A DNA stretch of 64,000 nt from Ochrobactrum teleogrylli (GCF_006376685.1 NZ_VEWL01000003.1:62001-126000); one strand, 5' to 3'; positions 27,356 through 36,938 are shown, numbered from the stretch's first letter. Notes: generated by a model from the letters alone, not told the origin. Translations and numbers: made by a program.

Positions 27356-28354
27356 ATGAAGAAGGCACTATCCATAGGCCTTGCAACAGCCGGACTTGCA
27401 TTGGCACTCATGAGCACGACCGCCATGGCCGCCGACAAGCTGACCTTGCAGCTCAAATGGGTTACGCAGGGCCAGTTCGCAGGCTATTACGTGGCCAAGG
27501 ACAAGGGTTTCTACGAAGAAGAAAAGCTCGACGTCGAGATCAAGCCGGGCGGTCCGGACGTGGCCCCGCCACAGGTGATCGCCGGTGGCGGTGCGGATGT
27601 GGTGGTGGACTGGATGCCGTCGGCGCTCGCCACCCGCGAAAAGGGCGTGCCGCTGGTCAACATCGCGCAGCCTTTCAAGAAGTCAGGCATGATGCTGACC
27701 TGCCGCAAGGAAACGGGCATCACCAAGCCGGAAGATTTCAAGGGCCGCACACTGGGCGTCTGGTTCGGCGGCAATGAATATCCGTTCCTGTCCTGGATGA
27801 ACCATCTGAAAATCCCGACCACGGGCGGCAAGGATGGGGTCACAGTTCTCAAGCAGGGCTTCAATGTCGATCCGCTGATCCAGAAGCAGGCCGACTGCAT
27901 TTCCACTATGACCTATAATGAATATTGGCAGGTTATTGATGCCGGTATTCCTGCCGACCAGCTCGTCGTCTTCCCCTATGAAGAACAGGGCGTCGCGACG
28001 CTGGAAGACGGGCTTTATGTGCTCGAAAAGAGCCTCGATGACCCAGCCATGGTCGACAAGCTGGCACGCTTTGTCCGCGCTTCGATGAAGGGCTGGCAAT
28101 ATGCGTCCGAACACCCGGATGAAGCCGCCGAAATCATTCTCGACAATGATTCTTCCGGTGCGCAGAAGCAGGAAGTTCAGGAGCGCATGGTCAAGGAAAT
28201 CGGCAAGCTGATCGACGGCTCGGACGGCACGCTCGATGTTGCCGCTGCCGACCGCACGGTCGAAACGCTGCTTGGTGGCGGCTCCGATCCGGTCATCACC
28301 AAGAAGCCGGAAGGCGCCTGGACCACAAAGGTCACTGATGCGATGAAGAAATAA
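27356..28354 (+). CDS. ABC transporter substrate-binding protein, NMT1/THI5-like
   Basis: A 332-residue periplasmic binding protein with a clear signal peptide (MKKALSIGLATAGLALALMS ... AMAA). The mature start LTLQLKWVTQGQFAGYYVAK and the GFYEEEKLDVEIKPGG run are hallmarks of the NMT1/THI5-like family, whose members bind pyrimidine-type molecules (thiamine precursors), riboflavin or sulfonates. No thiamine riboswitch-like leader or thi genes are present. Together with hydA and the carbamoyl hydrolase in the same operon and the RutR box, this favours a pyrimidine or hydantoin ligand. It has its own AGAGGAGAA ribosome site and is last in the operon. Confidence 0.87.
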   Translation: MKKALSIGLATAGLALALMSTTAMAADKLTLQLKWVTQGQFAGYYVAKDKGFYEEEKLDVEIKPGGPDVAPPQVIAGGGADVVVDWMPSALATREKGVPLVNIAQPFKKSGMMLTCRKETGITKPEDFKGRTLGVWFGGNEYPFLSWMNHLKIPTTGGKDGVTVLKQGFNVDPLIQKQADCISTMTYNEYWQVIDAGIPADQLVVFPYEEQGVATLEDGLYVLEKSLDDPAMVDKLARFVRASMKGWQYASEHPDEAAEIILDNDSSGAQKQEVQERMVKEIGKLIDGSDGTLDVAAADRTVETLLGGGSDPVITKKPEGAWTTKVTDAMKK

Positions 28355-28373
28355 TCATTGCCATCTCACAATG

Positions 28374-28405
28374 AAAAAACCCGGAAGCGTGCTTCCGGGT
28401 TTTTG
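28374..28405. terminator. Rho-independent terminator between convergent operons
   Basis: ACCCGGAAGC / GCTTCCGGGT form a tight stem, with an A-run before it and TTTTTG after it. It ends the importer operon, and the A-run gives it a T-run in the other direction for the RND pump gene. Confidence 0.9.
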
Positions 28406-28423
28406 TTTGCGTAGCCAGTATTT

Positions 28424-31400
28424 TTACTTCAGCTTCTCTTCCAGAGCCACGGCCCGAACAAGCTCGCGTTGCAGACGCGCTTCTTCCTCGACCTTCGGCT
28501 TGGTGAAGCGTCCGAGCAGCAGATAGGCCACCGGCGTCACATAAAGCGTCGCAATGGTTGCAAGGCCAAGACCCCCGACGATCACCCAGCCGAGCGCCAC
28601 GCGGGCTTCCGCGCCCGCTCCGCTTGCCAGCACCAGCGGCACGCCACCCAACACGGCGCAAATCATGGTCATGCAGACCGGACGCAAGCGGATATTGGAT
28701 GCTTCCTCGACCGCCTCGCGCACGCTCAGCCCCTTGTCGCGCAGCTGATCGGCGAATTCGACGATCAGAATGCCGTTCTTGGCCATGATGCCGACCAGCA
28801 GCACAAGGCCGATTTGGCTATAGACATTCAGGCTGGTGCCGGTCAGCATCATCGCGACAACCGCACAGCCCAGACCGAGCGGCACCGTCGCCATGACGAT
28901 CAGCGCGCTGACAAAGCTTTCGAACTGCGCGGCCAGCACCAGCAGAATGATGATGATGGCAAAGCCGAATACCATGGCAAGGCCGGTGGAGGTTTCGCTG
29001 AGCGTCGAGGCTTCGGCCAGCGGAATGATATGGCTGCCCGGCGGCAGCAGCGGTGCGGCGATTTCCTGCGCTGCCGTGAAGGCATTGCCGAGCGCGAAAT
29101 CCGCACGCAGGCCTGTGGTGATGGCCACCGAACGCTGGCGCGTTTCACGGTCGAGCTGCGGCGGCACCGCCTTTTCAACGACGGTTGCGATGGACGACAT
29201 CGGCACATAGCGACCGTCCGCCGCTTTCATGAAGATGTTTTCCAAATCCGTCGGATCGTTGATCGGATTGGTGGTCGCCACGAATTTCACATCGAAGCTG
29301 CGGTCGCCGACATAGACAGAGCCGATCTTGCGCCCGTCCAGCACCGACTGCACGGCATTGGCAAGGCCGGTAATGTCGATGCCAAGATCGGAGGCGCGCT
29401 CACGGTTGATCTCGACGGAAAGCTGCGGCTGCGTCGGCTCCACCGACAGGCGCGGCTGCACGAAGCGCGGATCTTTTTCCAGCGCCGCAACCACGGCCTG
29501 CGCGGCAGGCTGAAGCTTGGCGTAGTCGCTGCCGACAATGGCGAATTGCAGTCCGTTACCCGCGCCGCGAATGCCAAGACTGTTCGGCTGCGTCGAGAAA
29601 ATGCGCACGGCGGTGATGTTCTGCACCCGCTTGGTGATATCCGCCATGATCTCCTGCTGGCTGCGGTGACGCTCCTTCCATGGCGCGAGCGTCAGCACCA
29701 TGAAACCATTGTTGGAGGAGCCGCCGGAACCGGCAATGGCATAGGTGGTGACAATCTCGCCATCGTCGCGCAGTGGCTGGATGGCTTCCTCGATCTTGTT
29801 GAGCTGCGATTGCAGGAAATCAACACTGATGCCTTGCGGGCCATTGATGCGCAGCAGCGCCACCGCGCGGTCTTCCGACGGCGTCAGTTCCTGACGGATC
29901 GTGCCAAAGACCACGACCGACGCGCCACCGAAAAGCAGCGCCACCAGCACGACCACCCATGGCGCGGCCAGACAGGCATGGAGCGTCTTGCGATAGAAAC
30001 CGGCGAGCGCGCCGCCAATCCGGCGCAGGAACAGCGGTCCATGCGCGCCTTCAGTCTCGCCGCTTCCCTCTTTCAGAAAGCGCGAGGCCAGCATCGGACA
30101 CAGCGTCAGCGCGACGACAGACGACAGCAAAACAGCGATGGCCAGCACGAAGCCGAACTCACGAAACAGGCCGCCCGCCTGCCCCGGCAAAAACGAAATC
30201 GGCACAAACACGGCGGCAAGTGTCAGGGTGGTCGCGATGACGGCAAAGAACACTTCCTGCGTGCCCAACACGGCAGCAGCACGCGGCCCCATGCCCTGAT
30301 TGCGTCGACGCACGACATTTTCCAGCACCACGATGGCGTCATCGACCACAAGGCCGGTGGCAAGCACCAGCGCCAGCAATGTCAGGATGTTGATGGAAAA
30401 GCCCGCAAGATAAATCGCTGCGACGGTGCCGATCAGCGCCACCGGCATGGAGAGCGCCGGAATGAGCGTGGCGCGAATATCCCACAAAAACATGAAGATG
30501 ATCGCTACCACGATGATCACCGAAGCGATCAGCGCAATCTCGACTTCGTGGATGGCGCCATTGATGAAGCTTGCATCATCGCTGGTGACGGCGATGTTCA
30601 CGCCCGGCGGCAATGTCGTTTGAAGATTGGCAACGGCGGCGCGCACGCCTTGCGAAATATCGAGCGTGTTGGACTGCGCCTGACGCACGATGCCAAGGCC
30701 GATTGCCATTTTGCCGTTGGAACGCACGGCAGAACTTTCCACATCGGGGCCGAGCGTGACAGTGGCGATATCTCGGACCTGTGTACGGCCCTTGATATAG
30801 ACATTCTCGAAATCTTCGGGCTTTTCCAGATTGGCCGTCGCGCGCACCACGATGGCCTGATCGGAGCTGCGCAGCGATCCGGCTGGCGCGTCCAGCCCCA
30901 TGGAATTGAGCGCGGTCGCGACATCGGCCAGCGTCAGGCCGTAGCTTGCAAGGCGCGCCTGATTGATATCGATGCGAAAAATCTTGGCGCGGTCGCCATT
31001 GATCTGCACATCGGCCACGCCCGGCACTGCCGACAGCACATCCTGAATCTGATCTTCGATCAGCACGGTCATGTCGTCGACCGACATGGTGTCGGACGTC
31101 ACGGCCAGCCGCATCACGGGATCGGCGTTCGAATCCGCCTTGATGATGCGGGATGGATCGGCCTCTTCCGGCACCGTGTTGGCGACGCGTGAAATCGCAT
31201 CGCGCATATCGGCAGCGGCAACGTTGAGATCGACACCGTCATTGAACTCAACCGTCACGCGGCTGCGCTCGAAAGACGAGGTGGAGGAAATCGACTTGAC
31301 GCCGGAAACACGCGCAACGGCGTTTTCCAGAACCTGCGTCAGCTGGCGGTCGATGGTTTCGGCGGACGCGCCGCTGAAATCCGTGCTGATCGTAACCACC

Positions 31401-31561
31401 GGACGATCCACATCGGGCAATTCACGAATATCGACGCCGGTGAAAGCGGCAAGGCCCGCAACAACGATCAGAACATTGACGACAAAGGCGAAGACCGGAC
31501 GACGAATGAAAAGCGCCGTCGAACCGCCCCGCTCGACGGATGATGATTTATGGTTGCTCAC
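28424..31561 (-). CDS. RND multidrug efflux transporter (second pump)
   Basis: A 1045-residue RND transporter of the AcrB/MdtB-like type. The N-terminal helix ALFIRRPVFAFVVNVLIVVAG, the proton-relay [14 protein letters not shown] and the lysine motif MAKNGILIVEFADQLR are visible. The start is probably the GTG at 31561: it follows GAGGG, which overlaps the stop of the adaptor gene. A longer frame begins with a TTG at 31582. It differs clearly from BepE in the periplasmic loops, so it is a separate pump, not a duplicate. No dedicated regulator or outer-membrane channel gene is adjacent. Confidence 0.9.
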   Translation of the reverse strand: MSNHKSSSVERGGSTALFIRRPVFAFVVNVLIVVAGLAAFTGVDIRELPDVDRPVVTISTDFSGASAETIDRQLTQVLENAVARVSGVKSISSTSSFERSRVTVEFNDGVDLNVAAADMRDAISRVANTVPEEADPSRIIKADSNADPVMRLAVTSDTMSVDDMTVLIEDQIQDVLSAVPGVADVQINGDRAKIFRIDINQARLASYGLTLADVATALNSMGLDAPAGSLRSSDQAIVVRATANLEKPEDFENVYIKGRTQVRDIATVTLGPDVESSAVRSNGKMAIGLGIVRQAQSNTLDISQGVRAAVANLQTTLPPGVNIAVTSDDASFINGAIHEVEIALIASVIIVVAIIFMFLWDIRATLIPALSMPVALIGTVAAIYLAGFSINILTLLALVLATGLVVDDAIVVLENVVRRRNQGMGPRAAAVLGTQEVFFAVIATTLTLAAVFVPISFLPGQAGGLFREFGFVLAIAVLLSSVVALTLCPMLASRFLKEGSGETEGAHGPLFLRRIGGALAGFYRKTLHACLAAPWVVVLVALLFGGASVVVFGTIRQELTPSEDRAVALLRINGPQGISVDFLQSQLNKIEEAIQPLRDDGEIVTTYAIAGSGGSSNNGFMVLTLAPWKERHRSQQEIMADITKRVQNITAVRIFSTQPNSLGIRGAGNGLQFAIVGSDYAKLQPAAQAVVAALEKDPRFVQPRLSVEPTQPQLSVEINRERASDLGIDITGLANAVQSVLDGRKIGSVYVGDRSFDVKFVATTNPINDPTDLENIFMKAADGRYVPMSSIATVVEKAVPPQLDRETRQRSVAITTGLRADFALGNAFTAAQEIAAPLLPPGSHIIPLAEASTLSETSTGLAMVFGFAIIIILLVLAAQFESFVSALIVMATVPLGLGCAVVAMMLTGTSLNVYSQIGLVLLVGIMAKNGILIVEFADQLRDKGLSVREAVEEASNIRLRPVCMTMICAVLGGVPLVLASGAGAEARVALGWVIVGGLGLATIATLYVTPVAYLLLGRFTKPKVEEEARLQRELVRAVALEEKLK

Positions 31562-31571
31562 CGGCGCGCCC

Positions 31572-32714
31572 TCAACCGGCAACGCGCTTTATGGGCGCAG
31601 GCTCGGCGCGGGCGGTGCCCTGCTCGTCCATCACGCGCACGGGCGCTTCATCGCGCACGGTCTGCACCCCTTGCGTGACGATCATGTCGCCCTGCTTGAC
31701 CGGACCGTCCAGAAGAATGCTCGTCGCATTGCGCTGCACGACACGCACGGCGACCTTTTTTGCCAAACCCTGCTCGATGCGCCAGATATAAGAGCCGTCC
31801 GCGCCCCACTGGATCGCCAGCGGATCGACCGACGGAAACCGGCTGCCGGGGAAAAGCACGGTGACGTAGAACGACATGCCGGCGCGCAGGCGATCTTCGG
31901 AATTATCGACCTCGGCCCGTACATGCATCGTGCGGCTCGCCTCATCGATCATATTGTCCACGGCGTTGATTTCGCCCTTGTGGGTTTCCCCCGGAAAGGC
32001 CGTCGTTTCCGCCGTCAGCGGCTGGCCAACCTTGATCTGCGGCGCAAAACGCTCGGGCACCCAGATGTCGACCAGCATCTTCGAGCGGTCGTCAATGCGC
32101 GCAATGGAGGTCTGCGCGGTGACATAGTTGCCAGCATTGACGGGCAGAATGCCGACCACGCCGGAAATCGGCGAGCGCACCGTGCGGCGGCTCAAGGCAA
32201 GCTGCGCGTCCTTCAGCGCAAGCTGCGCATTGGCGACAGCCAGCTCGGCTTCGACCGCCTGAACACCGGTTGCGGTGTTGGTGGCGCGCAGCCGCTCAAT
32301 ACGCTGCCGGGTCGTCTCGGCATCTTTCAGGGCCGTTTGAGCCTTGGCGACAGCAATTGTCTCGGTATCCGAATCGAGTTCTGCAATCGGGTCGCCAACC
32401 TTGACGCTGTCGCCCGCCTTGACGAAAAGCTTGTTCATATAACCGCTGGAATAAGGCGTGATCGAAACCGTGCTGAGCGCACGCGCAGAACCAATGGCGG
32501 TCAGGCGATTGTTGATCGTTTCCTCGCTGGCCGGTTCGACGACGACCAGCGGCGCCCTCGCGCCGGATCGGGCAGCGGATTGCTGAGTGCGGGGCGTGTC
32601 AGTGCCTGCGGCGGCGTTTTCCGGCGCAGCGTTCTTCTGTTTGTAGGCGTACCAGCCGCCCGCAGCGGCCAGAACAATAAGCAGGCAGAGTGCAATCTGC
32701 TTCCACGATTTCAT
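31572..32714 (-). CDS. RND pump periplasmic adaptor protein
   Basis: A 380-residue membrane-fusion protein for the second RND pump. An N-terminal membrane anchor (MKSWKQIALCLLIVLAAAGG, then WYAYKQ) replaces a cleaved signal. Lipoyl half-motifs are at LFVKAGDSVKVGDPIAELDSD and TVRSPISGVVGILPVNAGNYV, flanking a short coiled-coil hairpin. The C-terminal region ends in a proline-rich tail. It is transcribed first, with the transporter gene starting 10 bases after its stop. Confidence 0.88.
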   Translation of the reverse strand: MKSWKQIALCLLIVLAAAGGWYAYKQKNAAPENAAAGTDTPRTQQSAARSGARAPLVVVEPASEETINNRLTAIGSARALSTVSITPYSSGYMNKLFVKAGDSVKVGDPIAELDSDTETIAVAKAQTALKDAETTRQRIERLRATNTATGVQAVEAELAVANAQLALKDAQLALSRRTVRSPISGVVGILPVNAGNYVTAQTSIARIDDRSKMLVDIWVPERFAPQIKVGQPLTAETTAFPGETHKGEINAVDNMIDEASRTMHVRAEVDNSEDRLRAGMSFYVTVLFPGSRFPSVDPLAIQWGADGSYIWRIEQGLAKKVAVRVVQRNATSILLDGPVKQGDMIVTQGVQTVRDEAPVRVMDEQGTARAEPAPIKRVAG

Positions 32715-33111
32715 TCAGCTCTCCGGCAGGCCCCGTCCCGTCGCTGCCCGACGGGCCTGTCTTTTCAAAAATATACTTTTTTGCACGACACGTCGAATGC
32801 CCGACCATTCGCGACAACCTATCGGCAAGATGGTTACCGCCTGCCCATGACAGGGATTCGATGGAGAAATAGCTAACACATCCCCATATTGCTTTTTTGC
32901 ATCGCCTCCCAAGAAGGTCGAATTAAATTTCGGTAATCCTTGCACCCAACAAGTGACGACCACATTTAAATCGATACAATAAAGCCTGTTGGAAATCTCC
33001 CCCGCCACCATATATAGGAAGCTATATTTATTGCAGTATCGAGACTCATAGACATATCGGACGCGCTGAACCGGCCAACAGCCCCAGTCGCCGTCTATTT
33101 GGAATCAGGTT
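32715..33111. other. Divergent promoter gap, second RND pump / histidine kinase
   Basis: No gene is seen in these 397 bases. The gap is moderately AT-rich and contains the ten-base string CTTTTTTGCA twice in the same direction (32776-32785 and 32892-32901), which might be regulator contacts or chance. No clear palindrome or riboswitch is visible. Confidence 0.35.
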
Positions 33112-34665
33112 ATGGCGGTTGTTGAAAAGACCATAGTTCCGGGCGTTGCTCCGATAGAGACCGCTGCGCCGGACGGAAGCGCCGAGGATCGCACCTCGCC
33201 GGCGCAATTTACGCGGCTGCGCTGGCAGAACCGCCTTTCCAGCAAATTGCTTCTGCTTATCGTTCTCGCCGTTCTGGTAGCGGAAGTTCTGATTTTCGTG
33301 CCGTCCATCGCCAATATGCGCCTGCGCTGGCTGACATCGCGCCTCGATACGGTGGGCGCAGTCAGCGAAGTGCTGGCGGCAAGCGCCAATATGGACGTGC
33401 CGCGCGCCATTCAGGACAAGGTGCTGCTCGTTACCGGCACCAAGGCGATTGCGCTGCGCGAAGCTGGCGCGTCACGCCTTCTCGCCATGTCGGAAGTGCC
33501 TGGCAAGATCGATCAGGTCATCGACCTCGACAATGTCAGCGAAGCGGCGTCCATCTGGGACGCCTTTAGCACGCTTTTTCACGGTGGCGACCGGACATTG
33601 CGCATCTACGGTTCCGTTTCGCCCACCACGTCGCCGGGGCGCGTGATTGAAATCGTCACCTCCGATGCGCCCATGCGCCGCGCCATGTTGCTCTATGCCC
33701 GTAACGTGGCCGTCATTTCGCTGATTATTTCGGTGATCGCCGCCAGCCTGATCTATCTCATCATCCATGAAATGCTGCTGCGCCCGGTGCGCATCATGCA
33801 TCGCAACATGATCGATTTCGCAACGACACCCGACAATCCAGCGCTCATTCTCGTGCCGGAAAACCGCAAGGACGAGTTCGGCATTGCCCAACGACAGATT
33901 GCCCACATCCAAAGCGATCTGCAACGCACGCTGAAGGAACAGAAGCATCTGGCCGATCTCGGCCTCGCCGTATCGAAGATCAATCACGACATGCGCAATA
34001 TTCTGGCTTCCGCGCAATTGATGTCGGACCATCTGTCTGACGCCAAGGACCCGATGGTGAAGCGCTTCGCGCCGAAGCTGATCCGCACACTCAGCCGCGC
34101 CATCAGCTATTCGGAAAGCGTCATCGCCTATGGGCGCTCGCAGGAAGCGCCGCCAACGCCGCGCCGTGTCAACCTGCACGCCATCGTCACGGATGTGCAG
34201 GAGAGCCTCAATCTGGAAAGCGAAAGCGGCATCGAGTTCGACAATCGCATTCCTGACGACTTCGAACTGAATGTCGATTCGGAGCAGCTGTTCCGCGTGC
34301 TGAGCAATCTTTGCCGCAATTCCGTGCAGGCCATGGAGCGCGACGCTACCGGCGGTGCCGCCGCAGTGAAGCGCCTGACGCTCTCATCTGGACGAATCGG
34401 CACCACGGCGATCATCGGCGTTGAGGATACGGGGCCGGGCCTGCCGCAAAAGGCGCGCGACAATCTCTTCACAGCGTTCAAGGGCTCAACACGCAGCGAT
34501 GGCACCGGACTGGGCCTTGCCATCGCGCAGGAGCTTATCCGCGCCCATGGCGGCAGTATCGAGCTTCGCGAAGACCGCCCGATCGGCGCGCATTTCGAGA
34601 TTCGCCTGCCTGATTTGCCTGCGCAGCGCGAAAGAGAACAAGCGCGGCGCGAAGAAACCGTGTGA
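33112..34665 (+). CDS. Orphan sensor histidine kinase
   Basis: A 517-residue membrane histidine kinase. Helices at about 44-64 and 198-218 enclose a periplasmic sensor domain of roughly 130 residues. A HAMP-like linker follows, then the phospho-acceptor helix SKINHDMRNILAS (His292) and the ATPase domain with the N-box LCRNSVQAM, G1 box VEDTGPGLP and G2 box GTGLGLAIAQELI. The NHDMRN form of the H-box is typical of a kinase group found in Rhizobiales. No response regulator gene is next to it, so its partner must be elsewhere. Its signal is unknown. Confidence 0.88.
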   Translation: MAVVEKTIVPGVAPIETAAPDGSAEDRTSPAQFTRLRWQNRLSSKLLLLIVLAVLVAEVLIFVPSIANMRLRWLTSRLDTVGAVSEVLAASANMDVPRAIQDKVLLVTGTKAIALREAGASRLLAMSEVPGKIDQVIDLDNVSEAASIWDAFSTLFHGGDRTLRIYGSVSPTTSPGRVIEIVTSDAPMRRAMLLYARNVAVISLIISVIAASLIYLIIHEMLLRPVRIMHRNMIDFATTPDNPALILVPENRKDEFGIAQRQIAHIQSDLQRTLKEQKHLADLGLAVSKINHDMRNILASAQLMSDHLSDAKDPMVKRFAPKLIRTLSRAISYSESVIAYGRSQEAPPTPRRVNLHAIVTDVQESLNLESESGIEFDNRIPDDFELNVDSEQLFRVLSNLCRNSVQAMERDATGGAAAVKRLTLSSGRIGTTAIIGVEDTGPGLPQKARDNLFTAFKGSTRSDGTGLGLAIAQELIRAHGGSIELREDRPIGAHFEIRLPDLPAQREREQARREETV

Positions 34666-34827
34666 CTGGGGAAAAACCCCAGGGAAAACAACGGTGAAAA
34701 AGCCCAGAAATCCGGGCTTTGACAAGAAATCTTCACAGAACGGCATTTTTTTCTCACAAGACGCTTGCATTTAGCAATGGGTCCGATTATCAACCGCCCA
34801 TCGCCGCAGCGAGCGGCACCAAGGCAA

Positions 34828-34904
34828 GCACCCGTAGCTCAGCTGGATAGAGCACCAGACTACGAATCTGGGGGTCAGAGGTTCGAATCCTTTCGGGTGC
34901 GCCA
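34828..34904 (+). tRNA. tRNA-Arg (anticodon ACG)
   Basis: A complete 77-base cloverleaf with acceptor stem GCACCCG/CGGGTGC, D arm GTAGCTCAGCTGGATAGAGC, anticodon loop CTACGAA giving ACG, T arm GAGGTTCGAATCC, and an encoded CCA. It reads CGN arginine codons after A34 deamination. Confidence 0.96.
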
Positions 34905-34921
34905 TTTCTTTTCAAGCATTT

Positions 34922-34970
34922 AGCGAAGATTTTACGACAGACTGATCGACAGGTCTGACTTCGCTTTTTT
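34922..34970 (+). terminator. Terminator of tRNA-Arg
   Basis: AGCGAAG (34922-34928) pairs with CTTCGCT (34959-34965), followed by TTTTT. A second stem CAGAC/GTCTG lies within the loop. Confidence 0.7.
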
Positions 34971-35040
34971 GCTTATTCCATTGCAAAACGGATTGCCGGC
35001 GTCGTCTCTGCAAAATGCAGCGACGGTGAAGCGGCGTCGC

Positions 35041-35346
35041 CTATTCCACCGAATCCATAACGCATTGATATGTGACACCCTGCGACGTGATGGCGATTTT
35101 GGACAAGGTCTCGAATGCAATTTCATAGCCCTCGCCCGCAAATTTGCTGCCGGAGCTGGAGGGCACCTTCTCAAGAAGACGGTCGCGGCTGAAAGCGCTC
35201 AACCGGATATGGTTGGGGTCGTCGGTCGAGGTGAAGACATCGATGACATTGTCGTGGTCGCATACATAGGAGATGCGGTCCTGATCGGCTTCAGCATGGG
35301 CCAGAGACGGCATCAGGATCAAAACAGCACCGAACAGCCAACGCAT
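35041..35346 (-). CDS. Small secreted protein, MliC/PliC-like lysozyme-inhibitor fold
   Basis: A 101-residue protein with a signal peptide (MRWLFGAVLILMPSLAHA), cleaved before EADQD. The mature part has two cysteines (YVCDHD and YQCVMD) and the pattern VPSSSGSKFAGEGYEI followed by an ITSQGVTYQC end. This matches the SxSGxxY and terminal YxC features of the MliC/PliC family of C-type lysozyme inhibitors. This is a pattern-based inference. The ATG at 35346 has an AGGAGGGG site; longer frames upstream do not. It lies alone between two tRNA genes. Confidence 0.65.
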   Translation of the reverse strand: MRWLFGAVLILMPSLAHAEADQDRISYVCDHDNVIDVFTSTDDPNHIRLSAFSRDRLLEKVPSSSGSKFAGEGYEIAFETLSKIAITSQGVTYQCVMDSVE

Positions 35347-35579
35347 GGACAAACCCCTCCTGAGACCCGCAACGCGCTTCTGTCGGAATGAAGCAGACAG
35401 GCGTTGACGGCTTCCTTTAGGTGCATCCGAATGAAACGCCGTCCCAATCGGCTGCACGACACTCCCACATAACGAATTGTCGGCAATCCGCGCAAGAGAT
35501 CATGCAATCAACCGCTGTGAAAAGCGGCAACACGCAAACATTGTCGCTTAAAATGCAGCATTCTTTCTTGGAGAAGAAG

Positions 35580-35656
35580 TGGTGCCCGGAGGCGGATTCG
35601 AACCACCGACACGCGGATTTTCAATCCGCTGCTCTACCAACTGAGCTATCCGGGCA
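35580..35656 (-). tRNA. tRNA-Phe (anticodon GAA)
   Basis: A full 77-base cloverleaf on the minus strand: acceptor TGCCCGG/CCGGGCA, D arm TAGCTCAGTTGGTAGAGCA, anticodon loop TTGAAAA giving GAA, T arm GTGGTTCGAATCC, and an encoded CCA. It follows yacG on the same strand, as in related genomes. Confidence 0.97.
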
Positions 35657-35825
35657 TCCTGTAGCAAGCACTTGGTCTTGCTTGTGGCGGTGTTGGTGTC
35701 CGCCGGAAGTGGGTGGGTTATAGCATTAAATTTCGCGCTGTCCAGCACCGTATCGCATTTTTTATGCGCTTTTCTCACAGTTTCTCTAATGTTTTGATTT
35801 CACATCAGAAAAAGCGCCAAAAACC

Positions 35826-36041
35826 CTAATTCTCGCCCTCATCCTCGTCGCCCAGAGGCTTGCCGGGGATGACATAGCTTCCCGAAAGCCAACGATTGAG
35901 ATCGATGCTTTTGCAGCGCGACGAACAGAACGGATAGCTGTCACGCGCCGAAGGCTTGCCGCATTCCGGGCAAGGTCGTGTCGGGCGCAGCGGCGTCACG
36001 CGTGCGCCTGCTGCTGCGGATATGTCCTTCTTGCCGTTCAT
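35826..36041 (-). CDS. yacG: Zinc-binding DNA gyrase inhibitor YacG
   Basis: A 71-residue protein with the zinc motif CPECGK and [22 protein letters not shown], diagnostic of YacG, which binds and inhibits DNA gyrase. The C-terminus is acidic (GDEDEGEN). It lies nine bases after maf in the conserved infA-maf-yacG order. Confidence 0.93.
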   Translation of the reverse strand: MNGKKDISAAAGARVTPLRPTRPCPECGKPSARDSYPFCSSRCKSIDLNRWLSGSYVIPGKPLGDEDEGEN

Positions 36042-36050
36042 GGCTGAACC

Positions 36051-36689
36051 TTAAACTTTTCCGGTGCTCCAGTTGGCATAGACCGGATAATCACCGTCAG
36101 CCAGCAGGCTTACGGTTTCCTGAAGCGGCAGGCCGACCACATTGCTGTAGGAGCCGACCAGCTTGACGACAAAACTGCCTGCAAGGCCCTGTATGGCGTA
36201 GCCGCCAGCCTTGCCGCGCCATTCCCCGGAAGAGAGATAGGCGTCGATCTGCTGGCGCGACAGGCGCTCAAAGCGCAGGCGTGTTTCCACCAGGGTCTGG
36301 CGCAGATTGCCGTTCGGCAAAACGAGACAGACACCCGTAAAGACCTTATGGGTACGGCCCGACAGAAGACGCAGACATTCTCGCGCCTCATCGGCGGTTT
36401 CCGCCTTGGGCAAAATGCGCCGCCCGACCGCGACGACCGTATCGGCCGCGAGCAGGAAGGGCTTGACGAAATTGGCGTCGCTTTTCAGCTGCGCCAGCGC
36501 CGCTTCAGCCTTTTCACGCGACAGACGACGCGCCAGCGAGCGGGGATGCTCGCCACGCTGCGGCGTCTCGTCTATGTCCGCAGGCTGGATATGATCCGGC
36601 TCGATACCCGCCTGCCCCAGCAGTTCGATCCTGCGAGGAGACCCGGAAGCCAGAACCAGCTTGTGTTGCGCAACTGTCGTCAAGAACAC
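36051..36689 (-). CDS. maf: Maf-family nucleoside triphosphate pyrophosphatase
   Basis: A 212-residue house-cleaning pyrophosphatase of the Maf family, probably the dTTP/UTP type. Motifs are [11 protein letters not shown] (about 14-24), the DETP region, [24 protein letters not shown] and [25 protein letters not shown]. The start at 36689 is a GTG; a TTG six bases downstream would sit better with an upstream G-rich stretch, so the exact start is open. It may remove modified pyrimidine nucleotides. Confidence 0.92.
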   Translation of the reverse strand: MFLTTVAQHKLVLASGSPRRIELLGQAGIEPDHIQPADIDETPQRGEHPRSLARRLSREKAEAALAQLKSDANFVKPFLLAADTVVAVGRRILPKAETADEARECLRLLSGRTHKVFTGVCLVLPNGNLRQTLVETRLRFERLSRQQIDAYLSSGEWRGKAGGYAIQGLAGSFVVKLVGSYSNVVGLPLQETVSLLADGDYPVYANWSTGKV

Positions 36690-36719
36690 CCCCGAAACGG
36701 CTGCCCGTGCGTGATAAGC

Positions 36720-36938
36720 TTACTTGAAGCGGTAGGTGATGCGACCCTTGGTCAGATCGTAAGGGGTCATTTCGACCAGAACCTTGTCACCAGCCAGAAC
36801 GCGGATGCGGTTCTTGCGCATACGGCCAGCCGTATGAGCGATGATTTCATGTTCGTTTTCGAGCTTCACGCGGAACATTGCATTCGGCAGCAGTTCCGTA
36901 ACAACACCCGGAAATTCGAGGACTTCTTCTTTCGCCAT
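36720..36938 (-). CDS. infA: Translation initiation factor IF-1
   Basis: A 72-residue OB-fold protein ([20 protein letters not shown] ... [16 protein letters not shown] core) covering the ribosomal A site during initiation. Length and sequence are those of alphaproteobacterial IF-1. It sits in the conserved phosphatase-infA-maf-yacG order with its own gap of about 110 bases upstream. Confidence 0.97.
   Translation of the reverse strand: MAKEEVLEFPGVVTELLPNAMFRVKLENEHEIIAHTAGRMRKNRIRVLAGDKVLVEMTPYDLTKGRITYRFK

Noticed and set aside
28469..31192. A 907-codon open frame on the plus strand across the second RND gene
   Set aside because: Same reason: low-complexity Arg/His/Asp-rich translation antisense to a conserved transporter, with no ribosome binding site.
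34828..34904. Integrated element at the tRNA-Arg gene
   Set aside because: tRNA genes are common insertion sites, but no integrase, direct repeat of the tRNA 3' end or change of composition is seen downstream.
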